From positions 1,240,001 through 1,304,000 of the forward strand of contig NZ_WPAG02000002.1 of NCBI RefSeq assembly GCF_013602415.1: DNA of 64,000 bases, given 5' to 3'. The translations under genes and the position numbers were made by a program. Positions 24,649 through 34,001 of the stretch are shown piece after piece (positions within the stretch are counted from its first letter, which is position 1; every line of letters starts with the position of its first letter). Below the pieces are notes generated by a model. The model was not told the origin of the DNA, did not search any database, and saw only the letters and a list, made by a program, of their open reading frames with translations. The DNA comes from Rhodococcus sp. B50. GTDB lineage: Bacteria; Actinomycetota; Actinomycetes; Mycobacteriales; Mycobacteriaceae.

Positions 24649-25493
24649 CAGAAGTGCTCCTCTCGCTCGACATCGCGTGCGGCGCTCTCGCCGCGGTCGA
24701 GGGCGTCGAGTGCCGCGATGTCGGCAGGTTCGAGCCGCACCTGGACGGCGGCAAGGTTCTCCGCTTGCCGCTGCGGGTTCGCCGAGCGCACGATCGGGAC
24801 CACCTCATGCGCCCGGTGCCACGCGAGGATCACCTGAGCGGGGGTGGCGTCGAGACGGTCGGCGATCGCCGTGACCACCGAAGAGTCCAGGACCTCACCC
24901 CGCCCGAGGGGGCTCCACGACTGGATGAACACACCGAGTTCGTCGGCAGCGCGCCGCACGGGGACCCGCGCGATGGTCGGGTCCATCTGGATCTGGTTGA
25001 CCGCCGGCGCCTCTCCGGTCTCGGCGACCACCCGACGCAGATGGTGTTCGAGAAAGTTGGACACCCCCGCGTAGCGGACCAGACCGGCGTCGCGGCACTC
25101 GAGAATCCCTTCGAAGGCCGCGACATACCGGTCGAGGCGAGGCATCGGCCAGTGGATGAGGAACAGGTCGAGACAGTCGAGACCCAACCTGTCGAGACTG
25201 CGTTCGACGGCACCGCGGATACTCCCGGACACATGGTCACTGCCACGAAGTTTCGTGGTGACGAACAGTTCGTCACGGGGCACACCACAGGTCGCAAGGG
25301 CTGTGCCGACATCATCCTCGTTGTCGTAGACCGTGGCGGTGTCGATCAGGCGATAGCCGGATTCGATACCGGTGAGCACCGCGCCGGTGGCGGCCGGTCC
25401 CGTCAGCGGCCAGGTGCCCAGGCCGATGGGCGGCAACGCATCACGTACGGCAGCACCGTAGGTCTGTGCAGCGATGTCGGTTCCGGGTTTCAT
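24648..25493 (-). CDS. Aldo/keto reductase
   Basis: A 281-residue NADPH-dependent reductase with a TIM barrel. The catalytic tetrad is complete: Asp51 and Tyr56 in DTATVYDNE, Lys81 in TTKL, and His114 in LIHWP. The cofactor-binding end is VVPIVRSANPQRQAEN. It is closest in style to the AKR5 group (2,5-diketogluconate reductases) and would reduce a ketone or aldehyde intermediate. Its start overlaps the stop of the preceding OYE-like gene (ATGA). Its stop touches the next start by one base (TGATG). Confidence 0.9.
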   Translation of the reverse strand: MKPGTDIAAQTYGAAVRDALPPIGLGTWPLTGPAATGAVLTGIESGYRLIDTATVYDNEDDVGTALATCGVPRDELFVTTKLRGSDHVSGSIRGAVERSLDRLGLDCLDLFLIHWPMPRLDRYVAAFEGILECRDAGLVRYAGVSNFLEHHLRRVVAETGEAPAVNQIQMDPTIARVPVRRAADELGVFIQSWSPLGRGEVLDSSVVTAIADRLDATPAQVILAWHRAHEVVPIVRSANPQRQAENLAAVQVRLEPADIAALDALDRGESAARDVEREEHF

Positions 25494-27439
25494 GCGATGG
25501 CCTCCACGCGAGCCTGTGCGGCCGCGGTGATGCGAGCAGCGACGTCGGCCGCGGTGACGTTGGCGGCGTGAATGGACCCGCCGTCACCGCTGGCGTCGCC
25601 CACGCTGTGCACGCCGAGTCGCGCGCCGAGCCCGCGTAGCGCAGTCAGTAGCTCGGCGCGGGGTTCGATGCCCTGGGAGACGAGAAGTTCTCCCGGTGCG
25701 GGCACCGTGTGTTCCCGACCGTTGGTGGAGATCACCATGTGGTCCGCTTCGACACGGACGATGATCGACGACAGGTGGGCGGTGAAGTTCTCGGCCGCGG
25801 CCAGTCTGGGCAGCAGCACGATCTTGGCGCGCCGGCCGACGTCGTGGGCGATGGTTTCCTGCGGTCCGATCATCACCACCTGCGTGCCCTTGTGCAGCAG
25901 GTCGTCGGCCACAGCCGCGGCTTCGCGGTCGGCACCGAAGATAGTGATCGCATCGGGCGCCGGATCTCCCGAGGCCAGATATTCCCGCACGTCCCGTACC
26001 CGACGGGTGTCCAGACCGGGCACCTCCAGCGTGGGTCCGACGCCGCCGGTCGCAAGGACGATCGCGTCGAAATCTTCGGTCGTCAGGGTCTGAGCCTCGA
26101 CCCGGACACCGGTGTGACACACCACGTCCAGCTCGGCGAGCTCGGCGAGATACCAGTCGACGATGCGGCGGTACTCGGGATACTCGTGCAGATCCGAGGC
26201 CAACGCGAAATCCCCGCCGAGCGTGCCACGTTCATCGTAGAGGGCGACATGATGGCCGGCGGAGGCAAGTTCCCGTGATACCGACAGCCCGGACGGTCCG
26301 CCGCCGATCACCGCGACCCGAACCGGGGTCGCAGCAGGTTCGGTGGGCTGCTCGAGTTCGCGGCCCACCCACGGGTTGACCGAACATGGGACAGGTCCGG
26401 CGGCCAGGCTGTCGATGCAGTAGTTGCAGGCGATGCACGGCCGATACCGGGTGCCGGCGAGCGCCCGGTTCGGGAACTCCGGGTCGGCGTGCAGGGTGCG
26501 GGCCATACTCACGAAGTCGGCCTGGCCGGAAGCGATGATGTGTTCTGCCGCCTCGGGAGTGTTGATGCGGCCGGCGACGCCGACGGGGATGTCGAAGTCA
26601 CGCGTGTACGGCGCCGCGTGGGGAGCCAGCAGACCGCGGGGCCACTCCCCCGGCTGGATGATCCACTGGCCCGCTTCGTAGTTGCCCGCAGACACGTCGA
26701 GAAAGTCGAGGCGAGCGGTGTCGATCGCGTCGATGCGGTCGCGCGTCGTGCGTGCGTCGAGACCCCCGTCGACGCCCTCGAACGCGGAGAACCGCAGTCC
26801 CAGGGCCACCCCCGGAGCCATCGCACGGACGGTGTCGATGACGCGATTGACGAACAACGTGGGCTCGGCCCACGTGTCATCTCGCTTGTTGTAGGCCGGT
26901 GACAGGAACTGATGGATGAGATAACCGTGTCCGCCGTGCAATGAGATCACATCGACACCGGCCTTTTCGCACCGCGCCGCTGCCTCGCCGAAGCATTCGA
27001 TGATGTGCTCGATATCGTCGTCGTCGAGTTGTTCGGGCATCTCACCACCGACCACCGCGCACGGGATCGGCGACGGCGCGACGGGCACGAATCCGCTGAC
27101 GGCTCCTTGTGCGGTGCGGCCACCGTGGTTGAGTTCGACGCCGACGAGCGCGCCGTGAGCGTGCAGCGCTTCGGCCATGCGTGCGATCCCGGGGATGCGG
27201 TCGTCGTCATCGACACCCATCTGTCGGATGCGGCCCTTGCCGTCGGCACGCACATAGCTGGCCTCGGTGAATACGAGTGCCGCTCCCCCTGCGGCGCGGC
27301 GTTCGAGGTAGGCGATGTACTCGTCGGTCATGCCCCCGTCGGGGGCACAGTAGTTGCGTTCCATCGGCGCCGAAACGAAGCGGTTGCGGAGCCGGACCGG
27401 TCCGAAGTCGAGCGGCTGCGCGAAGGCGGAGGTGGTCAT
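25490..27439 (-). CDS. NADH:flavin oxidoreductase, 2,4-dienoyl-CoA reductase-like (Old Yellow Enzyme family)
   Basis: A 649-residue three-part enzyme. The FMN barrel occupies about 1-330 (LRNRFVSAPMERNY, VELNHGGR, HGGHGYLIHQFLSP at 168-181). Next comes a 4Fe-4S site with Cys335, Cys338, Cys341 and Cys352. A C-terminal FAD/NAD domain begins with VAVIGGGPSGLSVSRE (GGGPSG at 379-384). The family reduces activated C=C bonds, including dienoyl-CoA and cyclic enones. ATG 27439 lies in the stop of the dehydrogenase gene; the longer frame to 27859 is shadow. Together with the FAD dehydrogenase it suggests stepwise ring reduction or dehydrogenation. Confidence 0.9.
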   Translation of the reverse strand: MTTSAFAQPLDFGPVRLRNRFVSAPMERNYCAPDGGMTDEYIAYLERRAAGGAALVFTEASYVRADGKGRIRQMGVDDDDRIPGIARMAEALHAHGALVGVELNHGGRTAQGAVSGFVPVAPSPIPCAVVGGEMPEQLDDDDIEHIIECFGEAAARCEKAGVDVISLHGGHGYLIHQFLSPAYNKRDDTWAEPTLFVNRVIDTVRAMAPGVALGLRFSAFEGVDGGLDARTTRDRIDAIDTARLDFLDVSAGNYEAGQWIIQPGEWPRGLLAPHAAPYTRDFDIPVGVAGRINTPEAAEHIIASGQADFVSMARTLHADPEFPNRALAGTRYRPCIACNYCIDSLAAGPVPCSVNPWVGRELEQPTEPAATPVRVAVIGGGPSGLSVSRELASAGHHVALYDERGTLGGDFALASDLHEYPEYRRIVDWYLAELAELDVVCHTGVRVEAQTLTTEDFDAIVLATGGVGPTLEVPGLDTRRVRDVREYLASGDPAPDAITIFGADREAAAVADDLLHKGTQVVMIGPQETIAHDVGRRAKIVLLPRLAAAENFTAHLSSIIVRVEADHMVISTNGREHTVPAPGELLVSQGIEPRAELLTALRGLGARLGVHSVGDASGDGGSIHAANVTAADVAARITAAAQARVEAIA

Positions 27440-28365
27440 CGGATCTCCTCGGTCGTCAGGAGTACGGCAGGACCGGCGGCGGTTGCGGCGGCGAGATCCC
27501 GTTGCTCGATCAGTTCGTCGAGGTGGCGGCGCATTCGGCTCGCGTCCGGGGAGACGCCGGTGAGCAATGTGAACGTGTCGGCGGCCTGCGCCACGAGCAT
27601 CTGGCCACCGTCGAGCACGTCGCACCCGAGTTCCATTGCAGTGGCGAGGAGTTCGGTGCGCAGGGGTCGGTAGACGATATCGGCGACCCACTGGTCGCAG
27701 CGCAGCGCGGCGGTGTCGAAGGGCGTTCCGAGGTGTCCGGTCATGCCGATCGGCGTCGCGTTCACCACCCCGCGACACGTCCGCAGCACGGTCGCGACGT
27801 CCGACGCCGTGACCGGGGTGACCGACGCGGCGGGAAACGCCGCGGCGACGCGAGCACACACATCGGTGGCGCGGGTCGGGTCGACATCAGAGATCCTCAG
27901 CTCGCGTACGCCCGCCGCGGCGAGCGCGTACGCCACGGCGGAGCCGGCGCCGCCCGCCCCCACGAGCAGCACCGAGTCCAGCGCAGCGCCCGGCAGCCCC
28001 CGCTGCAACGCTGTGAGGAACCCGCTGTGGTCGGTGTTGTGACCGATCAGCCGGCCGTCACGGACGACGACGGTGTTGACGGCACCGAGCAGTCGCGCGT
28101 TGTCGGACAATTCGTCGAGCGTCGGAACGACCAACTGTTTGCACGGGTGGGTGATGTTCAGTCCCGTGTAACCCTCGCGCACAGCGTCGCGAACGAACTC
28201 GGCGGTGTCCTCGACCGGCACGGACAACGCGTCGAGGTCGAGCAGCTCATAGCGATAACCGGTGAGGCCCAGTTCCGCGGCTTCACGTTCGTGGAGTGCG
28301 GGTGAGAGCGATGAAGCGATCCCGGCACCGACGAGACCGATGCGGTGCGCAGCAATGGTGGACAC
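27436..28365 (-). CDS. Shikimate/quinate dehydrogenase
   Basis: A 309-residue AroE-fold enzyme. Substrate residues are in SLSP (19-22), NITHPCK (70-76, catalytic Lys76) and HNTDHSG (Asp112), and the NAD(P) loop is GAGGAG at 136-141. It should interconvert shikimate or quinate and its 3-dehydro form. The catabolic context, with an MHS transporter and LysR regulator, fits a quinate/shikimate-using enzyme and not the biosynthetic AroE. The start is GTG 28365 with AGGAG seven bases upstream. A strong hairpin separates it from the transporter gene. Confidence 0.88.
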   Translation of the reverse strand: MSTIAAHRIGLVGAGIASSLSPALHEREAAELGLTGYRYELLDLDALSVPVEDTAEFVRDAVREGYTGLNITHPCKQLVVPTLDELSDNARLLGAVNTVVVRDGRLIGHNTDHSGFLTALQRGLPGAALDSVLLVGAGGAGSAVAYALAAAGVRELRISDVDPTRATDVCARVAAAFPAASVTPVTASDVATVLRTCRGVVNATPIGMTGHLGTPFDTAALRCDQWVADIVYRPLRTELLATAMELGCDVLDGGQMLVAQAADTFTLLTGVSPDASRMRRHLDELIEQRDLAAATAAGPAVLLTTEEIR

Positions 28366-28387
28366 GATGTGCTCCTACGTCAGGGTG

Positions 28388-28418
28388 GGCCTCGGTGCTC
28401 CGCTCGAGCACCGAGGCC
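28388..28418. terminator. Strong intercistronic hairpin
   Basis: Perfect 13-base arms GGCCTCGGTGCTC and GAGCACCGAGGCC surround the loop CGCTC. It fills the 63-base gap between the transporter stop and the dehydrogenase start on the minus strand. It may terminate or attenuate transcription after the transporter gene, or stabilise the upstream mRNA. Confidence 0.7.
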
Positions 28419-28428
28419 GGTCGAACGG

Positions 28429-29793
28429 TCAGGCGTCGGCGCGGATGAAATTCTCGGTCGGCTCCGCCGGGGCCGAACGGCGCGGTTCGCCGAGTTCTTC
28501 GGTGGGGGTCCGGTACGTCTCGGGTCCGGTCTGCGCCGCGATTGCGGACAGCGCCGCAAAACTCATGCACATGATCGCGACGGGCATCCAGTTGGCTGTG
28601 TCGCCTGCTGAAATCAGTTGGGCGATAGCGGGGGTGAACCCGGCGACGAGCAGACCGAGCATGAGACTCACAGCCATGCCCGTGTACCGGACCTTGGCGG
28701 GGAATTGCTCAGGGAAGTAGGCGGGATAGATGCCGTTGGGCATCGAGTAGGAGAAGCCGATGAGGATGATGCCGCTGGCGAACACCATCGGTACGCTGCC
28801 GGTTCCGATCGCGTAGAAGAATGCGAAGACCATGACACCGGAGCCGAGAGCGCCGAACACGAAGACCGGCTTGCGGCCGATGCGGTCGGCGAGGATGCCG
28901 AAGAGCGGCGTGGTCAGCACCGCGACGAAGTTGGCCGCGGCGATCGCCCACAGCATCGTGGAACGTTCCATGTCCTGGACCTCGACCGCGTAGGCAAGAG
29001 CGAAGACGTTGACGATGGTGTTGATCATCGCGAATGTGGCGCTCAGACCGATGCGGATCACAGTGCGCCAGTGGGAACGGAACATCTCCACCACGGGCAG
29101 CGCGGCGGTCTCACCACTGTCCTGCATCTCTTCGAACACTTCGGGCTCGTCGAGTTTGCGGCGCAACCACACGGCAACCACGGTCACGAAGATGCTGAGC
29201 CAGAACGGCACCCGCCAACCCCAGGAATAGAGCGCGTCGTCGGGAAGCGAGGCAACCGGAATGAACACCAGGCTCGAGATGACGATGCCGAACATGATGC
29301 CGCTCATGGTGAACGAGGTGAAGAACGCACGACGCCGTGCCGGAGCATGTTCGAGCGTCAGTGACGACGACCCCGGGGATTCGCCGCCGGCCGACAGGCC
29401 CTGCAGCAACCGGAGCAGCACCAGGATGACGGGTGCGGCCATACCGATCTGGTCGTAGGTGGGCAGGCAGCCGATGATGAATGTCGAGATACCCATCATG
29501 AGCAGGCAGGCGAGCAGGGCGTTACGCCGGCCGAATTTGTCGCCCCAGTGTCCCCACAGGACCGCGCCGAGCGGGCGGGCCACATAGGCGACGCCGAGGG
29601 TGCTGATCGACAGCAGCGTTGCGGTGGCACCGCCGCCGGGGAAGAAGATGTGGCCGAAGACCAATGCCGCGGCGGAGCCGTAGATGAAAAAGTCGTAGTA
29701 CTCGAGGGTGCTGCCGAGAAAACCGGAGACGGCTGCCCTGCGGGCATTGGCGTTCCGGTGCCCGTCCGGTCGGGCAACGTGACTGTTCGTCAT
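28429..29793 (-). CDS. MHS-family MFS transporter (shikimate/metabolite:H+ symporter type)
   Basis: A 454-residue transporter with about 12 helices. The metabolite:H+ symporter group is recognised by [22 protein letters not shown] in helix 1 (EYYDFFIYG), [14 protein letters not shown] (motif A), [17 protein letters not shown], and [13 protein letters not shown] near the end. ATG 29793 is supported by GAAAGGA; the frame continues to 29883 but without a better start. Relatives carry shikimate, proline-betaine, citrate or aromatic acids. As first gene of the operon it probably imports the substrate. Confidence 0.9.
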   Translation of the reverse strand: MTNSHVARPDGHRNANARRAAVSGFLGSTLEYYDFFIYGSAAALVFGHIFFPGGGATATLLSISTLGVAYVARPLGAVLWGHWGDKFGRRNALLACLLMMGISTFIIGCLPTYDQIGMAAPVILVLLRLLQGLSAGGESPGSSSLTLEHAPARRRAFFTSFTMSGIMFGIVISSLVFIPVASLPDDALYSWGWRVPFWLSIFVTVVAVWLRRKLDEPEVFEEMQDSGETAALPVVEMFRSHWRTVIRIGLSATFAMINTIVNVFALAYAVEVQDMERSTMLWAIAAANFVAVLTTPLFGILADRIGRKPVFVFGALGSGVMVFAFFYAIGTGSVPMVFASGIILIGFSYSMPNGIYPAYFPEQFPAKVRYTGMAVSLMLGLLVAGFTPAIAQLISAGDTANWMPVAIMCMSFAALSAIAAQTGPETYRTPTEELGEPRRSAPAEPTENFIRADA

Positions 29794-29914
29794 GGGGGTC
29801 CTTTCGTCCCAGAATCCGACGAACACGGAGGCGACCGTTGCGAGACGGCCCTCACACTCGCCGGGACGAATCGAGGTTGTCACGCCGGACTATGTGCAGT
29901 CCAACACCAATAAT

Positions 29915-29929
29915 GTCTTTCACAAAGAC
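29915..29929. promoter_or_regulatory. Small inverted repeat between lysR and the transporter
   Basis: GTCTTT and AAAGAC enclose three bases. On the minus strand the repeat lies just after the LysR stop and is followed by an AT-rich tail, so it may end the regulator transcript. It lies 122 bases before the transporter start and could instead be a regulator site. Confidence 0.4.
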
Positions 29930-29932
29930 CGT

Positions 29933-30832
29933 CTACGTCTCAATCGGAGTGGGGAGGATTTCTTCGGCCAGTTCGAGCGCTACCTCCACAGCCGGCGATA
30001 CTCGCTTGGCCGACCACCCCAGACCGTGCTGCATGTAGACAGGCTCGCCCGCCAGCGGCACGAACATCGTGCCGGGCGGGGCGATCGGCGCGATTCCGGA
30101 GGTCATCAGCGCAATCCCGACACCGGTCGAGACGAGCAGCAAAATCATGTATGGATCGGTGATTTCCTGCACCACCCTCGGACGGAATCCGGCGTCGACG
30201 CACGCCTTCATCGCCACTTCCTGCAACGATGAACCGGCCGACAGCGGCGTGGTGACGAACCCTTCGTCCGCCAGTTCACGCAACTCGATCTCCTCGCGGT
30301 CCGCCAACGCATGGTCGACGGGGAGCACCACACCGAACGGCTCTCGGCGAATCAATCGAGTCGCCACCGCCGAGGACTGCACCGGCAACCCGACGAACGC
30401 AAGATCGAGTGCTCCACTTTCCAGTTGGGCCACAGCATCACGGGTCATGATGCGGCCGACGAGAGTGAGCTCGATATCGGGATAGCGTTGCCGCAAGGCG
30501 CGGGTCAGCGGCGGCAACGACAGGTGGTTGAGCACACCGGTGAACCCGATCTTGATGTGCCCGTAGACCCCGCCCGAGGAAGCGCGAGCGGCTTGCCGTG
30601 CAGTCTCGACGCTTTCGAGGATGTGATACGCGTGGGGCAGGAAGGCGTGTCCACCTGCAGTCAGCGCCACGCTTCGCGTATTGCGCTCGAAGAGCGTCAC
30701 TTCCAGGTCCTTCTCGAGCTTTCGCACGGTTTGACTCAGCGGCGATTGCGCCATCTGCAGACGCTGGGCCGCACGCCCGAAGTGCAACTCTTCTGCAACC
30801 GCTACGAACGCCTGCAACCAGCGGATCTCCAC
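29933..30832 (-). CDS. LysR-family transcriptional regulator
   Basis: A 299-residue regulator of standard length. The winged helix is in residues 1-60 (FVAVAEELHFGRAAQRLQMAQSPLSQTVRKLE), and the effector domain follows with HIKIGFTGV and LDLAFVGLP. The start is GTG 30832 with GGAGA upstream; the frame extends to 30865 but adds only residues that are atypical for the family. It lies upstream of the catabolic operon on the same strand and divergently from an SDR gene. It probably activates one or both in response to a pathway acid. Confidence 0.92.
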   Translation of the reverse strand: MEIRWLQAFVAVAEELHFGRAAQRLQMAQSPLSQTVRKLEKDLEVTLFERNTRSVALTAGGHAFLPHAYHILESVETARQAARASSGGVYGHIKIGFTGVLNHLSLPPLTRALRQRYPDIELTLVGRIMTRDAVAQLESGALDLAFVGLPVQSSAVATRLIRREPFGVVLPVDHALADREEIELRELADEGFVTTPLSAGSSLQEVAMKACVDAGFRPRVVQEITDPYMILLLVSTGVGIALMTSGIAPIAPPGTMFVPLAGEPVYMQHGLGWSAKRVSPAVEVALELAEEILPTPIET

Positions 30833-30925
30833 GACTCGTCTCCTTCCGCGGGTTGACGTGCACACCGCAGCCGTATATCAATTTCAATCACAGTATCGCC
30901 GCAATTAAGCTTTGTTTCCACATAA

Positions 30926-30946
30926 TGTGTGCTCGATTCTCACACA
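30926..30946. promoter_or_regulatory. Inverted repeat in the lysR-SDR divergent promoter
   Basis: TGTGTG and CACACA are separated by nine bases and lie 19 bases before the SDR start, in an AT-rich stretch. This is a candidate LysR or other dimer site. It may also overlap the SDR promoter. Confidence 0.4.
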
Positions 30947-30964
30947 ATCCATAAGGAGAAGCCG

Positions 30965-31657
30965 ATGATCACCTACCCCGAGTGCGCGCGGGCACTTGTC
31001 ACCGGCGGCGCCAGCGGCATCGGCGCCGAGTGCGCGAAACTCCTGTCCGAAACAGGAATTGATGTCACCACGGCCGACTTGTCTCCTGACGCTGACGAGT
31101 ACGTCGACGTCAGCGATGCCGAATCCGTCGCACAACTTCGAGCCCGAGTCGGTCACGTCGACATTCTCATCAACAGTGCGGGGATCGTCGGTCCGTCGAC
31201 ACCGGTAACACTTACCGAGCTTGCAGACTGGCACCGCACGTTCCGCGTCAACGTCGACGGCACATTCCTCACATGCCGCGCCTTCGTCCCCGGCATGGTC
31301 ACCTCCGGATGGGGACGCATCGTGAACCTGGCCAGCATCGCAGCCAAGGACGGCAACCCGAACCAAAGCGCCTACTCTGCATCCAAAGCAGCCGTAATCG
31401 CGCTGACGAAATCGCTGGGCAAAGAACTCGCCACGACAGGCGTCCTCGCCAACGTCGTAGCACCCGCCGCCGTCGAAAGCCCGATGAACTCCGGCACTGA
31501 CCCGGCAATCCTCGCCCGATCACAGAGCCTGACCCCGATGGGACGCATGGGCCGACCCGACGAAATCGCCGAACTCGTCGCATGGCTGTCGTCGAACGCT
31601 CTGAGTTTCTCCACAGGCGCCGTGTACGACGCAAGCGGTGGGCGCGCATCGTATTGA
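30965..31657 (+). CDS. Short-chain dehydrogenase/reductase
   Basis: A 230-residue classical SDR. The cofactor loop is TGGASGIG at 13-20, and the structural motif INSAG lies at 69-73. The catalytic residues are Asn96, Ser124, Tyr137 and Lys141 (YSASK). The acidic residue after beta-2 (TADLS) favours NAD(H). ATG 30965 has AAGGAG eight bases upstream. It is divergent from lysR and so probably in the same regulon as the 21-30 kb operon. It would oxidise or reduce a hydroxyl of the pathway substrate. Confidence 0.92.
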   Translation: MITYPECARALVTGGASGIGAECAKLLSETGIDVTTADLSPDADEYVDVSDAESVAQLRARVGHVDILINSAGIVGPSTPVTLTELADWHRTFRVNVDGTFLTCRAFVPGMVTSGWGRIVNLASIAAKDGNPNQSAYSASKAAVIALTKSLGKELATTGVLANVVAPAAVESPMNSGTDPAILARSQSLTPMGRMGRPDEIAELVAWLSSNALSFSTGAVYDASGGRASY

Positions 31658-31679
31658 CATCTGCTCTGCCCCACATCCC

Positions 31680-31723
31680 GGGTCGAAGCGACCCTGCCGG
31701 TACCCGATCCCACCACGGATCGG
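31680..31723 (+). terminator. Tandem hairpins after the SDR gene
   Basis: Two small perfect stems follow the stop by about 20 bases: GGGTCG-AAG-CGACCC (31680-31694) and CCGATCC-CACCAC-GGATCGG (31704-31723). They are probably the transcription end of the SDR unit. Confidence 0.45.
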
Positions 31724-32434
31724 TGGTCAGCGCATTCACCAACAGGGACAATCAGAAGAGTTCAACGAATCAGCCGGACAGGCGCTGTCGGCGCGATGCA
31801 CTCTCCACAGTTCAGTGCCCGCGGGACCTCGAAGGGCTGCGACGGTCGAGAAAACCGACCGGCGTCGGCGACCGCGTCGGCTGCACTGTGCACATCGCTC
31901 TGGCCCTGCAGACGCGTGTTCGCATACCGCACCACCGGATGGATATGATGCCGCGCCCGGTCCAGCCGGAACGCCGGACAGCGGTAGTCCCGACGCTATT
32001 ACAGGCGATTTGATCGACTCGCCGACAGCCCACGCAATCGAGCCGTCGAGGTCGGTGCGCTGGTGCATCACGACTCGAGCGCTTATCCATGAACACCGCA
32101 GCCGCCGGCAGCAAACACTCGAAAATCACCGTGAGTACTGGAACAGAAGCCGACCTTGCCTTCTTGTATCCAAGATGTATTCTAGTTTTCGTTGCAGAAC
32201 GACACACCGAACGGCACGAGGACCGACCGTCCAACGCGTGTCACGCCTACTTGCCACACGAGCACCGCGTCTCGAACCCGACGAGACCGTGGTTCCTGAA
32301 TTGTCCACACACGCAAATTTTCTCGGCGACAGAGTGACCCCGTGGACCAAGACATCGCGACATACCTGCGCCAGCATGCCCTCTGGCAAACTATGCCGCT
32401 CCAGCGGGCCGGATGAACCCGAAAGGACCGTGCC
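31724..32434. other. Gene-free interval before the MFS transporter
   Basis: Several open frames exist on both strands, but none shows a recognisable domain, a ribosome site or the usual third-position G/C pattern. The AT-richer part around 32150-32200 may hold the promoter of the transporter gene. I see nothing else. Confidence 0.45.
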
Positions 32435-33769
32435 GTGCCGATACCTCCACACGCGGTGACGCAAGCCAAGCTGATCGCCGCACAGTTGTTCTCCGGAGCC
32501 GGAATCGCATCCGGCTACGCCGTCGGTGGATTGCTCGCCGAACAGATCACGGGGCAGACCGCGATGGCAGGATTCGCGCAGATGAGCGTAATCCTCGGCG
32601 CCGGGCTGATCGCCTACCCCTTGGCTGCGCTCGCGGCACGTACCGGACGACGCAGAGCCCTCACCTTGGGGTTCGGGATCGGCACGCTCGGCGCCTCGGT
32701 GGTGCTCGTGGCCGTGGCGACAGAATTGCTGCCACTGTTCATGCTGGGAATGATGCTGTGCGGCTCGGCGACTGCCGCCGGCCTGCAGGCCAGGTACGCC
32801 GCTGTCGACGTCGCCGGTCCCTCGGCCACCGGGCGGGCGATGTCTTTGGTGGTGTGGGCAACGACCATCGGGTCCGTGCTGGGGCCGAACTTCACCGGCC
32901 CCGGCGCACACCTGGGTGAAGCACTCGGAATGCACCCGCTGGCGGGCCCCTACCTGATTTCGATGACCGCTTTCGCCCTTGCAGCTCTGGTCGCATCGAC
33001 TCTGGCAACCCCTCCCCGTGCAAGCACCACACAGCCGAACCGGACCACCCGTAGCGACGGAACCGATGTCGGCGCTGCAATCACCGACACGACCACCGCG
33101 GCACCCCCGCCGCTCGGCCTCACGGCGGCACTGCGTTTCGTTGCGGCGCGGCCGGTTCCGTTGTTTGCGATCGTCACGATCGTCACCGGCCAGATGATGA
33201 TGACGAACGTGATGGTGATGACACCGGTGCACATGCATCACCAACAATTCGACCTCGGAGCCATCGGCGTCGTGGTGAGTATCCACATCGCCGGGATGTA
33301 CGCACTCTCACCGATCTTCGGATGGATGTCCGACCGCTGGGGACCGGGAACCGTGATCGCTTCCGGAGTCGTCGTCTTCATCGCGACGATCACACTCGGC
33401 GTCGTCGACGCCCTGGCCCCGGTGTCATCGATGCCGCTGCTGACCACCGCGTTGCTGCTCCTCGGAGTGGGGTGGTCCATGTTCCTTATCGGTGGCTCGG
33501 CATTGCTGACGGCCTCGGTGCCGCCCCATGCCAAGGTCACGCTGCAGGGCGCCTCCGACTCTGCGATGAACCTGGGCGGGGCACTGATGGCAGCCATGGC
33601 CGGCACGGTGTTGGCGATGGGCGGCTTCCTGTGGATCAACCTCATGGCCACCGCAGTTCTGCTCATCACGCTGGCGTTCGCCGTCAAGGCGGTGCCGCTG
33701 ATGACATGGCCCGGTAGAGCAACGCCATCCGCTACCGACGAGCATCCCCTCGAAAAAGTACAGCCGTAA
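32435..33769 (+). CDS. MFS transporter
   Basis: A 444-residue membrane protein with about 12 helices and a hydrophilic Thr-rich loop near residues 195-225. Motif A relatives are seen as ALAARTGRRRALTLG after helix 2 and FGWMSDRWGPGTV in the second half. The start is GTG 32435 with GAAAGGA upstream. Three clustered histidines in MTPVHMHHQQF lie in a predicted loop and are unusual. The substrate is unknown. It stands alone, 230 bases before a GntR regulator in the same direction. Confidence 0.85.
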   Translation: MPIPPHAVTQAKLIAAQLFSGAGIASGYAVGGLLAEQITGQTAMAGFAQMSVILGAGLIAYPLAALAARTGRRRALTLGFGIGTLGASVVLVAVATELLPLFMLGMMLCGSATAAGLQARYAAVDVAGPSATGRAMSLVVWATTIGSVLGPNFTGPGAHLGEALGMHPLAGPYLISMTAFALAALVASTLATPPRASTTQPNRTTRSDGTDVGAAITDTTTAAPPPLGLTAALRFVAARPVPLFAIVTIVTGQMMMTNVMVMTPVHMHHQQFDLGAIGVVVSIHIAGMYALSPIFGWMSDRWGPGTVIASGVVVFIATITLGVVDALAPVSSMPLLTTALLLLGVGWSMFLIGGSALLTASVPPHAKVTLQGASDSAMNLGGALMAAMAGTVLAMGGFLWINLMATAVLLITLAFAVKAVPLMTWPGRATPSATDEHPLEKVQP

Positions 33770-34001
33770 GCCGCCTTCTTCATGCACTGACGACCAGGGC
33801 ACATCCCATTGATCATCGGAGAGCATGAAAGCGGAACAAGGATGAACACGCACGGTCCGCGCTGCAGCTCGGACCTCCTGATCGCGACAACCGTCCAATC
33901 CGGTCCCAGCAGGCATGGCCGAGTCGGATGCTGCAGATCGCTACGCTCGACAGTCCCAGGTAAATCCATCTCGGATTCGAGTCGAGGACGAGGAGACCAC
34001 G

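Noticed and set aside
25490..27859. A 789-residue reading frame larger than the OYE-like enzyme
   Set aside because: The extra N-terminal 140 residues are arginine-rich shadow of the dehydrogenase gene on the same strand in another frame. The true start is the ATGA overlap at 27439.
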